DNA from: Bin5 sp965218625
GTDB taxonomy: Bacteria; Chloroflexota; Anaerolineae; Caldilineales; Caldilineaceae
DNA: 64,000 nt
Direction of reading: 5' to 3'
Assembly (NCBI GenBank): GCA_965218625.1
Contig: CBDCLG010000015.1
Location: 372,001 to 436,000 of the forward strand
The translations under genes were made by a program, and so were the position numbers. Shown one piece after another: positions 55,229 through 62,857 of the stretch. The notes under the pieces were generated by a model. That model did not search any database. It was not told where the DNA came from and worked only from the letters and a program-made list of their open reading frames with translations. Positions within the stretch are counted from its first letter, which is position 1, and each line of letters starts with the position of its first letter.

Positions 55229-55264
55229 CTTCAGTTGTCGTAGTATAATCACACTTCAGTTGTG
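55229..55264 (+). promoter_or_regulatory. Promoter with repeated operator-like sites upstream of DUF4432 gene
   Basis: A perfect -10 box TATAAT (55244-55249) is bracketed by two copies of CTTCAGTTGT (55229-55238 and 55254-55263), 25 bp apart. The second copy lies in the imperfect palindrome CACACTTCAGTTGTG (55250-55264). The -35 is weak, which fits an activated or regulated promoter. It lies in the divergent gap between an SDR gene and the DUF4432 gene. Confidence 0.5.
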
Positions 55265-55312
55265 ACTCGACAACCCAAGCCGTTTCGATAGCCGACGACT
55301 GGAGTGAATACG

Positions 55313-56458
55313 GTGGAACTCTGGGGAAGACAGTTCAGCAAACAGGAGATATTGCAGCGGGTGGGGGACATATCGCAGGTCGGCGGCGTGCGCGGCGTCG
55401 AGCTGCGCGACGGCGTCGAGGCCGGCGTTGCCGCCATCGACTTCAGCAGCGGATCCGGGCTCAACTTTACCGTGCTGCCGGCGCGCGGCATGGACATCTC
55501 GCGCCTGGGGTTCAAGGAGATTCCCCTCGCTTGGCGCTCGTCCACAGGTGAAGTAGGCCCCTGGTACTATGAGTTCAGCCCGACCGGCTGGTCCAGAGGC
55601 TTCTTCGGCGGCCTGCTGGCAACATGCGGCCTGGCCGCCGCTGGACATGCCAGCGTGGACGAGGGTCAGGAATTTTCGCTGCACGGCAGGGCCAGCTTTA
55701 TCCCGGCGCGCAACGTAATGATGGACGGCTACTGGGACGGCGACGACTACATCATGTGGGCGCAGGGGAGGGTGCGCGAAAACGTCCCGCTGGGGGAAAA
55801 CCTCTGTCTTACCCGCAAAATATGGTGCAGGATGGGCGAAAAAAGGCTCCACGTCCGCGACACGGTCGAAAACCTGGGCTTTGAACCGGCCCCGCACATG
55901 CTGGTCTACCACATGAATTTCGGCTTTCCCCTGCTCGACGACGAAACGGTCCTTGCCGCGCCCGCGCGCGAGGTGCTTCCCTGGGACATCTCCTGGGACC
56001 AGATGCTGGGCGCGGAAATCAGCCGGGCGATTCACGAGTCGTCGACGCAGGAGATCGAGCGCTTCAACCTTTTCGGCCCGCCGCAGCAGCCGCCGTACGT
56101 CAACCGCGTGTACAATCTCGAGATGGGAGCGGACGAGAACGGCGACGTCACCGCGGCGCTGCTGAACCGCGGGTTTCCACAGGGTGACGGCATCGGTCTG
56201 TACCTGAAATACAGCGGCAGTACGCTGCCTGAATTCACGCTGTGGAAAGTGCTGCAGCACCAGACCTACGTCGTCGGCCTTGAGCCGGGCAACTGCCGCC
56301 AGGGCGGCAGGGCAGCCGAGCGCGCGCAGGGCCGGCTGAAGGTGCTCGAACCGGCCGAGACGGTGACATACGAGCTGGAAGTGGGCGTGTTGGAGACGGA
56401 GGCCGAATTTCAGGCGGTAGAAGACAGTATAGCGGCCGTCCGCAACGGGATAAATTGA
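55313..56458 (+). CDS. DUF4432 family protein (aldose 1-epimerase-like)
   Basis: 381 residues with a galactose-mutarotase-like beta-sandwich. GLNFTVLPARGMDISRLGFKEIPLAW is the family's opening motif, FSLHGRASFIPAR and HMLVYHMNFGFPLLD carry the expected His/active-site region, and EPGNCRQGGR is near the C-terminus. Members are found beside sugar importers and probably epimerise or mutarotate sugars or sugar acids. The start is one of two GTG codons (55304 or 55313); GGAG at 55301 suits 55313 with an 8-base spacing. It follows a repeat-flanked promoter and ends just before a stem-loop. Confidence 0.85.
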   Translation: MELWGRQFSKQEILQRVGDISQVGGVRGVELRDGVEAGVAAIDFSSGSGLNFTVLPARGMDISRLGFKEIPLAWRSSTGEVGPWYYEFSPTGWSRGFFGGLLATCGLAAAGHASVDEGQEFSLHGRASFIPARNVMMDGYWDGDDYIMWAQGRVRENVPLGENLCLTRKIWCRMGEKRLHVRDTVENLGFEPAPHMLVYHMNFGFPLLDDETVLAAPAREVLPWDISWDQMLGAEISRAIHESSTQEIERFNLFGPPQQPPYVNRVYNLEMGADENGDVTAALLNRGFPQGDGIGLYLKYSGSTLPEFTLWKVLQHQTYVVGLEPGNCRQGGRAAERAQGRLKVLEPAETVTYELEVGVLETEAEFQAVEDSIAAVRNGIN

Positions 56459-56463
56459 AGTCA

Positions 56464-56492
56464 AAGGCGAGGAACCATTTCCTTTCCGCCTT
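56464..56492 (+). terminator. Terminator-like stem-loop after DUF4432 gene
   Basis: AAGGCG (56464-56469) pairs with CGCCTT (56487-56492), and AGGAA (56470-56474) with TTCCT (56479-56483), leaving a 3-base bulge and a short loop. It starts 6 bp after the stop codon. The following T-run is only two bases, so termination may be partial. Confidence 0.4.
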
Positions 56493-56510
56493 AACGCGAA
56501 ACGCGCAGTA

Positions 56511-56831
56511 ATGTCCGAAATACACTCTGAGACACTGAAGGAAATCGTTGGCCGGCTGGTACGTGGGATGGAGCCGGACAGTATCTATCTGTTCGGCTCG
56601 CTGGCCCGTGGACAGACCGATCCGGGAAGCGACATCGACCTGTTGCTTGTCCTGCCGGACTCTGATTTGCCTCGCCACAGGCGCGAGGCGCTTTCGTACG
56701 ATCTTCTGTGGGGCTTAACGACCCCGGTTGATGTGATCGTACTGACGAAAGCAGAGTTTCAGCGCGGCTGTCAGGTGAAATCTTCATTACCGTCCAGGGT
56801 AAGGGCTGAAGGTAAGCTGCTCTATGGATGA
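56511..56831 (+). CDS. MNT-type nucleotidyltransferase (HEPN-paired)
   Basis: 106 residues, minimal nucleotidyltransferase domain. The catalytic signature is LFGSLARGQTDPGSDIDLLLVL (split here: GS, then the D-x-D pair about 12 residues later), and the third acidic residue is in VDVIVLTKAEF. Small MNT proteins are encoded directly before HEPN proteins, where they can act as antitoxins by adding nucleotides to the HEPN partner. The stop overlaps the HEPN start region by 8 bp. The next gene is frameshifted, so the pair may be inactive. Confidence 0.85.
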   Translation: MSEIHSETLKEIVGRLVRGMEPDSIYLFGSLARGQTDPGSDIDLLLVLPDSDLPRHRREALSYDLLWGLTTPVDVIVLTKAEFQRGCQVKSSLPSRVRAEGKLLYG

Positions 56832-57224
56832 AGCCAAAGCCGATGGGGTTCGAGCTTGGCTGCGCAAGGGGCGGCATGATCTCAAACCGCCGAGTGGTTG
56901 CTGGCGCGAGCTGAGCCTTTGTGCGACGCAGCCGGTTTTCATTGTCAACAAGCAAGCGATAAAGCCCTGAAAACATTTCTGACCTGGCACGATGAACCAA
57001 TCGAGAGAACGCACTCACTTGTTGCCTTGCTAGCGATCTGTCTGCCATTTGATACAGCCTTCAACACACTCCGCCGCGCTGCGGTTACGCTAACACCTTA
57101 TGCAGTCGCGATTCGCTATCCGGGCGAACTGCCTGGGTTGACGGAAGAGGAAGCACAAGAAGCACTGGCATTGGCACTTGAAGTTTGGGTATTCGTACAG
57201 GAACGCTTGCCGCCGGATGTGTAG
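56824..57224 (+). pseudogene. HEPN-domain gene with a frameshift
   Basis: ATG 56824 opens MDEAKADGVRAWLRKGRHDLK, the typical HEPN start, but the frame closes at 56967-56969. From about 56885 the neighbouring frame continues AEWLLARAEPLCDAAGFHCQQASDKAL and THSLVALLAICLPF to a stop at 57224, the rest of a full-length HEPN protein of about 133 residues. One base is missing in the AAACCGCC stretch near 56882-56890. This may be a true inactivating mutation or an assembly error in a short C run. HEPN partners of MNT proteins are usually the RNase-type toxin. Confidence 0.75.
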
Positions 57225-57281
57225 GTTCTCTAAGTGCAGAATTCGGTGAAGCTTCAGAGCGTTGGATCCAGGAGACGACAA

Positions 57282-58166
57282 GTGAAAGAGAGACATGTTG
57301 AGCCGGAAGTAGCCGTTCGCATCGAAGCGATTGTGGGCGAGGGCGCGATCTGGGACGCGGAGAAGGGCGTGCTCTACTGGCTGGATATCATTGGAAGCCA
57401 GTTGTACGTGTTCAACCCGAAGACTGGGCAAAACCGCGCCATCGACATCGGCCAGGAGATCGGAACCGTTGTGCCGAGGGCGAGTGGCGGCGTCATGGTC
57501 GCGTTGCACAACGGCTTTGCCGCGCTGGACCTGGAGACCGAGAAGCTGACGCCGGTCGCCGACCCGGAACGCGATATCCCCGCTAACCGCTTCAACGACG
57601 GCAAATGCGATCCCGCCGGCCGCTTCTGGGCCGGCACGATGGAGTTCGACGGCGAGGCCGACCGCGGCGCGCTCTACTGCCTGGAGATCGACCACTCGGT
57701 TTCGCGCAAGGTCGAGCCGGTCACGATCTCCAACGGTATCGTCTGGAGCCTCGACAACCGCACGATGTACTTCATCGACACGGCGCGCGACAATGTGAGG
57801 GCGTGGGACTACGACCTGGAGAGCGGCAACATCGGCAACGAACGCGTCGTCATCGAGAACGAGGGGCCGGGCCACCTTGACGGCATGACGATCGACGAGG
57901 AGGGCATGGTCTGGATTGCCGTTTTCGGCGGCTGGGGCGTGTGGCGCTACGACCCGCAGAGCGGCGCGCTGCTCGAGAAGGCGCTCGTGCCGGTCGAGCA
58001 GATTACATCGTGCGCGTTCGGCGGCGACAACCTGGATGAGCTCTACATCACCTCGTGCCGCTATCTGATGGATGAGCAGGCGCTGCGCGAGCAGCCGCTG
58101 GCCGGTTCACTGTTGCGGGTGAAGGTGGGTGCGCGCGGGGTGCCGGCCTTCGCCTACGCGGGTTGA
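57282..58166 (+). CDS. SMP-30/gluconolactonase/LRE family sugar lactonase
   Basis: 294 residues, six-bladed calcium-dependent propeller. Metal and catalytic positions: Glu in AIVGEGAIWDAEKG, Asn in NRFNDGKCDPAGRFWAGTM, Asn in ISNGIVWSLDNRTMYFIDT, and Asp in GHLDGMTIDEEGMVWIA. GTG 57282 is chosen because GGAGACGACAA places GGAG about 8 bases upstream; a GTG at 57234 is in frame but has no such site. It hydrolyses aldonolactones from sugar dehydrogenases, linking to the many SDR, Ldh and Gfo/Idh enzymes here. It converges on the isomerase gene with a 34-bp gap. Confidence 0.92.
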   Translation: MKERHVEPEVAVRIEAIVGEGAIWDAEKGVLYWLDIIGSQLYVFNPKTGQNRAIDIGQEIGTVVPRASGGVMVALHNGFAALDLETEKLTPVADPERDIPANRFNDGKCDPAGRFWAGTMEFDGEADRGALYCLEIDHSVSRKVEPVTISNGIVWSLDNRTMYFIDTARDNVRAWDYDLESGNIGNERVVIENEGPGHLDGMTIDEEGMVWIAVFGGWGVWRYDPQSGALLEKALVPVEQITSCAFGGDNLDELYITSCRYLMDEQALREQPLAGSLLRVKVGARGVPAFAYAG

Positions 58167-58200
58167 GGGCAATTGGTTGGCGGGACGCAGGCGCATCCAC

Positions 58201-59100
58201 TCAAGCGCCGGCGGCGTTTCGTTCTTCCGCGCCGATGCTGTCCTGGAGCGCGGCCGTCTGCTCCATCTGCTTCATAAAGCTGATCGAGGTCTTCACCAGC
58301 GTCTTCCAGTCGGGCTTGGCCGGCACGGCGTCGAGCGACAGGTAGCCGTCGTAGCCGATCGCGTTCAGTGTTCTGATTACCTGCAGGAAGTCGATGTGTC
58401 CGGTGCCGGGCGCCTGGCGGTTATTGTCGGCAAGATGGATGCACATGAGCTTGTCGGCCGCGTGGCGCAGCGTATCGGTCAGGGCGGCGTCTTCGATATT
58501 GACGTGGAAGAAGTCGGCGAGAACGCCGAGATTGTCGGCGCCCACCTCGTCGGCGATGCTTTTCGCTTCGACAATCGAGTTCAGGAAGCCGGCGTAGCCC
58601 TCGAAGCGGTTGATCGGCTCGATGGCGACGCTGACACCGCGCGGCGCGGCGTAGTCGGCAAGCTCGCGCGCCGATCTGGCGAAATTGCGCCGCAAATCCG
58701 CGCGCGGCACGCTCGTGACCGGGTATTCGTTGACGGGCGGGACCGCGGCGATCTCGAGGATGGGCGGGTCGTCAAGGCCGGCGGCAAGGTCGATGCATTT
58801 CCGGGTGTAACGGACGGCATAGCTGCGGACCGATTCATCGCTGGAGGCCAGGTCGCGAACCTCGCCGGCATGCCAGCCGCCCCAGGCGCAGATGAGCGCC
58901 GGCACCTTCAGGCCCAAAGAGGCGGCCATGGAGGCCACCTGGTTGAACTTTTGCGGATCGATCCGGTCCGGCTCGGCATCGAGGTCGACGCCATCGTAGC
59001 CGGCTGCTGCCACCGTCTCCAGGACCTCCTGCGGCTTTTCCCAGACGTTTCCGCCGTCGCCGGCCAGCGTAACCAGGACGACGGAATATTTGTTTGCCAT
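58201..59100 (-). CDS. Sugar phosphate isomerase/epimerase (AP endonuclease 2-type TIM barrel)
   Basis: 299 residues. It begins MANKYSVVLVTLAGDGGNVWEKPQEVLETVAAAGYDGVDLDAEPDR, the first barrel strand and helix of this superfamily. Metal ligands: Glu in GVSVAIEPINRFEGY, Asp and His in LGVLADFFHVNIEDA, His in KLMCIHLADNNRQAPGTGHIDF, and the last acidic residue in YDGYLSLDAVPAKP. Members interconvert ketoses or act on inositols. It is distinct in sequence from the decayed isomerase fragment at 8217-8397. CTTCACTGCTC-type spacer separates it from the surface lipoprotein gene. Confidence 0.9.
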   Translation of the reverse strand: MANKYSVVLVTLAGDGGNVWEKPQEVLETVAAAGYDGVDLDAEPDRIDPQKFNQVASMAASLGLKVPALICAWGGWHAGEVRDLASSDESVRSYAVRYTRKCIDLAAGLDDPPILEIAAVPPVNEYPVTSVPRADLRRNFARSARELADYAAPRGVSVAIEPINRFEGYAGFLNSIVEAKSIADEVGADNLGVLADFFHVNIEDAALTDTLRHAADKLMCIHLADNNRQAPGTGHIDFLQVIRTLNAIGYDGYLSLDAVPAKPDWKTLVKTSISFMKQMEQTAALQDSIGAEERNAAGA

Positions 59101-59139
59101 GGCGCGGCTCCCTTCACTGCTCTCCCAGACTGACCAGAC

Positions 59140-60741
59140 CTATTCTGGCGTCGGCGTTGGTGTCGGCGTATCAGTCGGCGTTTCGGTCGGTGTCGGTGTC
59201 GGTGTCGGCGTATCTGTCGGTGTCGGCGTGTCTGTTGGCGTTGGCGTGTCTGTTGGCGTTGGCGTTGGCGTAATGGTTGGCGTGTCGGTCGGTGTCGGCG
59301 TGTCGGTCGGCAGCGCCGTTTCGGTTGGCGTCGGTGTAACCGTCGGCGTCGGCGTGGGCGCGAGCTGCCACCAGAAGCTGATGAGAGCGTGGCCGTAATT
59401 CTCGAAAAACTCGACCTGGATGGCGCGTTCACCGGCGGGCAGGTCGACATCGACACTTACGGTACGGTCGGCGCCGTCGCGCCACTCGTCGAGCACAATC
59501 TGGTTGTCAATGTAGACGCGGGCGCCGTCGTCGACTTGCAAGAAGAAGCTGTAGATGCCGGCTTCGAAGTTGATGCGCCGCTGCCAGCGGGCAGAGAAGT
59601 GGTCAACCGGCAGGTTGACGGCGGGGCTGCCCTCCTGCCAGGAGAAGTCGATCGTCGGCTCGTCGCGGATGAGAACGGGATTGCCCTGCAGTTCGCGATT
59701 GCCGAAGTATTCGCCCTTCCAGCCGCTGAAAGTCTCCTTGCGGTCCCACCAGAAACGCAAGAGCGAGACGCCCGTGCGCTCAAAATAGTCGATCTGGATC
59801 GAGTGGCTTCCTGCACTGAGGGGAACATCGACCGTAAATGTGCGCGTGGCGCCTTCTTCCCACTCATCGAGGACGAGCACGCCGTCGACGAAGAGGCGGA
59901 AGCCGTCGTCGACTTCGATGTTGAAGCGATAGATGCCGGCATCGAAACTGAGCGTGCGGCTCCAGCGGGCGCTGAAGTGATTGACGCCAAGGCTGGTATC
60001 GGGCGCCCCCTCGCCCCAGTTGAAGAAGATCACCAGGTCGTTGCGTGTCAGGACCGGCGGGCCGGCCAGGTTCGGGTTGTTCCAGTATTCGCCGCGCCAG
60101 TCGGTGATGATCAACGGCGTGGGAGTTGGGATCGGCGTGATGGTGGGTGTGGCCGTGGGGGCAGGCGTCGGGGTGGGCGTGGCCGGGGCCGTCGGTACGG
60201 CGGTCGGCGTCGCCGGTTCAGTTGTCGCTGTAGCCGTCGCAGTATCCACAGCCGTTGCAACCCCTTGAATGGTTTCATCGGCTTCGCCGGTGCGGAAAAG
60301 CGCGGTTGCCTCCATGCGGCCGTCGGAGGTGTAGGCGAGTATGGTGTGATCGCCGTCGTCGAGCCAGCGCGGGCTGATGGGGTAGAGGAAGCCGGTGCTG
60401 ATCTTGCCTTCGGTGTCGGCGGTGCTGGCGGCCAGGATTCCGCTGCGGCCGCGCTCGTCGCGCAAAGCGATCAAGACTAGGCTGCTGGTGGGCCAGCCTT
60501 CACCGACGACCTGCACATAGACGCCGGCGGCGCCTGACTCAGGCGAGATGGCGATGGCCGGTTCACTGCTGGTCCGCTCGACAGGCGGTCGCGTGGGCAC
60601 GCCGACCGCGGGGCTGTAGGAGGGCCCTGTACAGGCGCTGAAAGCCAGCAGGAAAAGAGCAAGCGCGGCAAACGGGACGATGCCGGGCGTGCGGCTGGCG
60701 ATCCAGCGGGTGAGCTGCGGCAGGCGATTGTGGGTCTTCAT
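59140..60741 (-). CDS. Surface lipoprotein with two PA14 domains and a Thr-Pro tail
   Basis: 533 residues. Signal with lipobox near LLAFSAC (Cys37). Residues 60-155 look like an IPT/Ig-like beta domain (ESGAAGVYVQVVGEGWPTSS). A Thr/Pro/Ala linker (about 160-215) follows. Two PA14 carbohydrate-binding-type domains occur at about 218-337 (WRGEYWNNPNLAGPPVLTRN, ending LLRFWWDRKE) and 341-460 (WKGEYFGNRELQGNPVLIRD, ending LISFWWQ); each has the GxxRFxxxxDDGxRLFVDG-like core (YRFNIEVDDGFRLFVDG; YSFFLQVDDGARVYIDN). The last 70 residues are a (Thr-Pro)-rich tail ending PTPE. Probably displayed outside the cell to bind glycans. A cell-envelope-spanning role of the tail is inference. Confidence 0.85.
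   Translation of the reverse strand: MKTHNRLPQLTRWIASRTPGIVPFAALALFLLAFSACTGPSYSPAVGVPTRPPVERTSSEPAIAISPESGAAGVYVQVVGEGWPTSSLVLIALRDERGRSGILAASTADTEGKISTGFLYPISPRWLDDGDHTILAYTSDGRMEATALFRTGEADETIQGVATAVDTATATATTEPATPTAVPTAPATPTPTPAPTATPTITPIPTPTPLIITDWRGEYWNNPNLAGPPVLTRNDLVIFFNWGEGAPDTSLGVNHFSARWSRTLSFDAGIYRFNIEVDDGFRLFVDGVLVLDEWEEGATRTFTVDVPLSAGSHSIQIDYFERTGVSLLRFWWDRKETFSGWKGEYFGNRELQGNPVLIRDEPTIDFSWQEGSPAVNLPVDHFSARWQRRINFEAGIYSFFLQVDDGARVYIDNQIVLDEWRDGADRTVSVDVDLPAGERAIQVEFFENYGHALISFWWQLAPTPTPTVTPTPTETALPTDTPTPTDTPTITPTPTPTDTPTPTDTPTPTDTPTPTPTPTETPTDTPTPTPTPE
59151..59360. repeat. Thr-Pro minisatellite encoding the lipoprotein tail
   Basis: About 210 bp of repeated GTCGGCGT, GTTGGCGT and similar 6- to 8-base units on the plus strand, in frame with the minus-strand Thr-Pro tail. 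Repeat number is likely unstable between strains, giving tail-length variation. A second, shorter Thr/Pro/Ala-coding tract is at about 60110-60260. Confidence 0.8.
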
Positions 60742-61066
60742 CCTGGCTTTACTCCAGCGGTATGATGTGAGGAGCAGACCAAAAAATATAGGAGCATGGT
60801 ATGTCGAAGAAACGAGCGTGCGCGGGAATGCGTTCCCGAGACCGTCGCAGTGCGCGGAACCGCGGCGGCAAATAGGCGCGCGGTAACCAATTGGAGGGAT
60901 TATACCACTAAACTACAGATAGAAGACATTCGCGACCAGTTCCGGTACTCCTTGAATTGGGGTTGACCAGCCCGCTGCGACCAGGAAACAGTTCGGCTTA
61001 ACCGCGATCGGGGACGCGAGAGTCATCCTGGCCCCAACGGGAGTAGGCTCAGGTCAACTCGTACGC

Positions 61067-61116
61067 GCGTTTACGAGTGTTTACGAGCGTTTACAAGCGT
61101 TTACAAGCGTTTGGGG
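61067..61116. repeat. Five 10-bp tandem units (GCGTTTACAA type)
   Basis: Units at 61067, 61077, 61087, 61097 and 61107: GCGTTTACGA, GTGTTTACGA, then twice GCGTTTACAA, and a diverged last unit GCGTTTGGGG. The 10-bp period is close to one helical turn, which would place sites on one face of the DNA. Confidence 0.7.
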
Positions 61117-61286
61117 AAGAAAGAATCCTTTTTGCTGTGCCTGGCAGGCGACAAGTGTCGGGGCACTGGTCGGCGGGAGAACGCAGCGAATTGCGCGGCG
61201 CGTTATCTATGCCAGCACGGGCACGGCGGGGAGACCAGGTTCCGTTGACGTTTCAGAAGACGATTCAAAGAGGCAACATCTACAGG

Positions 61287-61404
61287 TTGTCTGAAAAAAG
61301 TTTGGACTCTGATTCACCTGATTCGCGTGAACGAAGCCCGCTTCTGGAGCCAGCGCCGTTCATCATGTCCATCATATAAATCAGTTGAATCAAAGTTCAG
61401 ACAA
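61287..61404. repeat. Interrupted inverted repeat, MITE-like
   Basis: TTGTCTGAA (61287-61295) pairs with TTCAGACAA (61396-61404), and GATTCACCTGATT (61311-61323) pairs, with one mismatch, with AATCAGTTGAATC (61379-61391). The left arm has about 11 extra bases. Total length is 118 bp with a 55-bp centre. It could be a non-autonomous element end or a cruciform site; no target duplication was identified. Confidence 0.5.
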
Positions 61405-61566
61405 ATGTCAACGAGCCCTAAAACAATTATATTAAATTACTTGAATCAGATAGGCCCTCCTATTTCTCCACTGAAACGCGGGCCGGTTGAATCGAACCGA
61501 CTCTCTCTGTGGTGCACCTAATGAATTTAGCACAAATGGTGGAATCAATCGATAGTCACGAATGGG

Positions 61567-62817
61567 ATGCATCCGCCAAATCTCATGAACGAACCATCTG
61601 CGATGTCGTTGACTGACGGCGAGCTTGTGCGCCGCGCACAGGAGGGCGAGCGGCGGGCATTCGATGAACTGATCGAGCGTCATCAACCGATCGCACTCTC
61701 ACTGGCGACTCGCATTGTCGGCGAACGGGAGTGGGGACTGGAGTTGACGCAGGAGGCGGTCCTGCACGCCTATCTCTCGCTCGACCGGTTGCGCGAGCCG
61801 GACAGTTTTCGCGCCTGGCTGTGCGGGATCGTCGTCAATCTGTGCAAGAATCAGCTGCGCAGACCGCGCGTTGATACACTGTCACTCGAACTGCTCAGCG
61901 GCGGACGCAGCTTCGACTCACTGCCCTTTTCGGTCAAGGCGCCGCAACCGGACGAAGTGGCGCAGGCGAGGGAAACGCACCGCCTCGTCCTGGAGGCGGT
62001 CGCGCAACTCTCAGCGGCCAACCGCGAGGCGGTCCTTCTCTATTACTTTGAACAGCTGAACGTACGCGAGGTCGCCTCAGTTCTGCAGATCAGCGAGACA
62101 GCAGTCAAAGGTCGTCTGCATAAGTCGCGTGGCCAGCTGCGCACGCGATTGCGTTCGACTTTCGCTGAAATGCAGGCAAGAACACCCATTGACGAACAAT
62201 CAAGGAGCAATCAGATGATCCCCGTTTCCGTACTCGACATCGTGATTCCGGACCCGGAGAGGGACCACCGCATCCTGGTACTGATCGATGAAAGCGAACG
62301 CCGCCTGCTGGCAATCTGGATCGGACCTTACGAGGCTGAGAACATCGCGCTGAATCTGCGGGAGACAGAGCTTGGCCGCCCGATGACGTACAGTCTTTTT
62401 GCCGGACTGCTGGACAAGGCGGGCGTGGAGATCGGTTCTGTATGTGTATCGGCGCTGGAGAGCGAATGTTTCTATGCGACGATAGCGTTGCGGACCGGAA
62501 GCGACACAGTTGCCGTGGACGCGCGGCCCAGCGACGCGATTGCGCTGGCGTTGAACACGCACAGCCCGATCTACGTTGCCGAAGAGGTAATGGACGCGGC
62601 CGGCGAAGAGATCCCCGGCGACATGGAAATCGCGGGGCGGGGCCAGGGACTGAAGGGCGTTCTCGCGGCCGGCGCGCCGGCCGCGGCCCAGGAGGAAATG
62701 GAGGCATGGCAGAGCAAGACTGCGGAGGAACAGCGCGAAGAAAACCGCAAAAAACTGTTTGCTTACCTGACCGGCGCGGGCAGCTTGGGGCCGATTGCAA
62801 CGACGGAGGACGAATAG
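61567..62817 (+). CDS. ECF-type RNA polymerase sigma factor fused to a bifunctional nuclease (DUF151) domain
   Basis: 416 residues. Residues 15-95 are sigma region 2 (LVRRAQEGERRAFDELIERHQ, LTQEAVLHAYLSLDRL, FRAWLCGIVVNLCKNQLRR). Residues 145-200 are sigma region 4 (LVLEAVAQLSAANREAVLLYYFEQL, VREVASVLQISETAVKGRLHKSR). From about 217 a DUF151/bifunctional nuclease domain follows: LLAIWIGPYEAENIAL, RPMTYSLFAGLLDKAG, VAVDARPSDAIALAL, HSPIYVAEEVMDAAGEEIPG. The tail is Ala/Glu-rich. A strong ribosome site (AAGGAG 62202-62207) precedes an in-frame ATG at 62215, exactly at the nuclease-domain start, so both a fusion and a free nuclease domain may be made. No anti-sigma gene is adjacent. Confidence 0.88.
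   Translation: MHPPNLMNEPSAMSLTDGELVRRAQEGERRAFDELIERHQPIALSLATRIVGEREWGLELTQEAVLHAYLSLDRLREPDSFRAWLCGIVVNLCKNQLRRPRVDTLSLELLSGGRSFDSLPFSVKAPQPDEVAQARETHRLVLEAVAQLSAANREAVLLYYFEQLNVREVASVLQISETAVKGRLHKSRGQLRTRLRSTFAEMQARTPIDEQSRSNQMIPVSVLDIVIPDPERDHRILVLIDESERRLLAIWIGPYEAENIALNLRETELGRPMTYSLFAGLLDKAGVEIGSVCVSALESECFYATIALRTGSDTVAVDARPSDAIALALNTHSPIYVAEEVMDAAGEEIPGDMEIAGRGQGLKGVLAAGAPAAAQEEMEAWQSKTAEEQREENRKKLFAYLTGAGSLGPIATTEDE
62202..62217 (+). promoter_or_regulatory. Internal ribosome binding site and start for the DUF151 domain
   Basis: AAGGAG (62202-62207), 7-base spacer, ATG at 62215-62217, in frame with the sigma-nuclease fusion. Residue 217 of the fusion would be the first residue of a product of 200 residues beginning MIPVSVLDIVIPDPERD, which is how free-standing DUF151 proteins usually begin. 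Confidence 0.65.
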
Positions 62818-62857
62818 GACGCCTTCGCGCTGCACACGGTTTGCGGGCAAGAAGCGG

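Larger units (their letters stand above)
60742..61566. other. Repeat-rich intergenic spacer of 0.8 kb
   Basis: No convincing gene. The segment separates the minus-strand PA14 lipoprotein from the sigma/nuclease gene. It holds five 10-bp tandem units (61067-61116), an interrupted inverted repeat (61287-61404) and an AT-rich stretch around 61420-61445 that could include the promoter of the sigma gene (TATATT at about 61430). Several loose GAATCA motifs follow. A 60-base tRNA-like patch near 60880-60935 lacks a proper T arm. Base composition is lower in GC than the coding parts. Confidence 0.6.

Noticed and set aside
55256..56464. 402-codon open frame on the minus strand
   Set aside because: Antisense to the DUF4432 gene, which has family motifs and a promoter; no domain in the minus-strand product.
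59151..59398. Val/Gly-rich protein on the plus strand
   Set aside because: It is the antisense of the Thr-Pro tail minisatellite of the lipoprotein gene; its repetitive composition comes from the repeat only.
60876..60935. tRNA-like sequence on the minus strand (a GTAGTTTAGTGGTA-type D arm)
   Set aside because: The D-arm string resembles tRNA-Gly, but no anticodon stem, T arm or matching acceptor stem could be folded. At best it is a fragment.
61077..61379. Possible 100-residue protein on the plus strand in the repeat-rich spacer
   Set aside because: It begins inside the 10-bp repeats, has no ribosome site and no recognisable domain, and ends in the inverted repeat.
61427..61461. Promoter for the sigma-nuclease gene (TATATT)
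   Set aside because: A -10-like box is present, but no convincing -35 at proper distance; mentioned only within the spacer entry.
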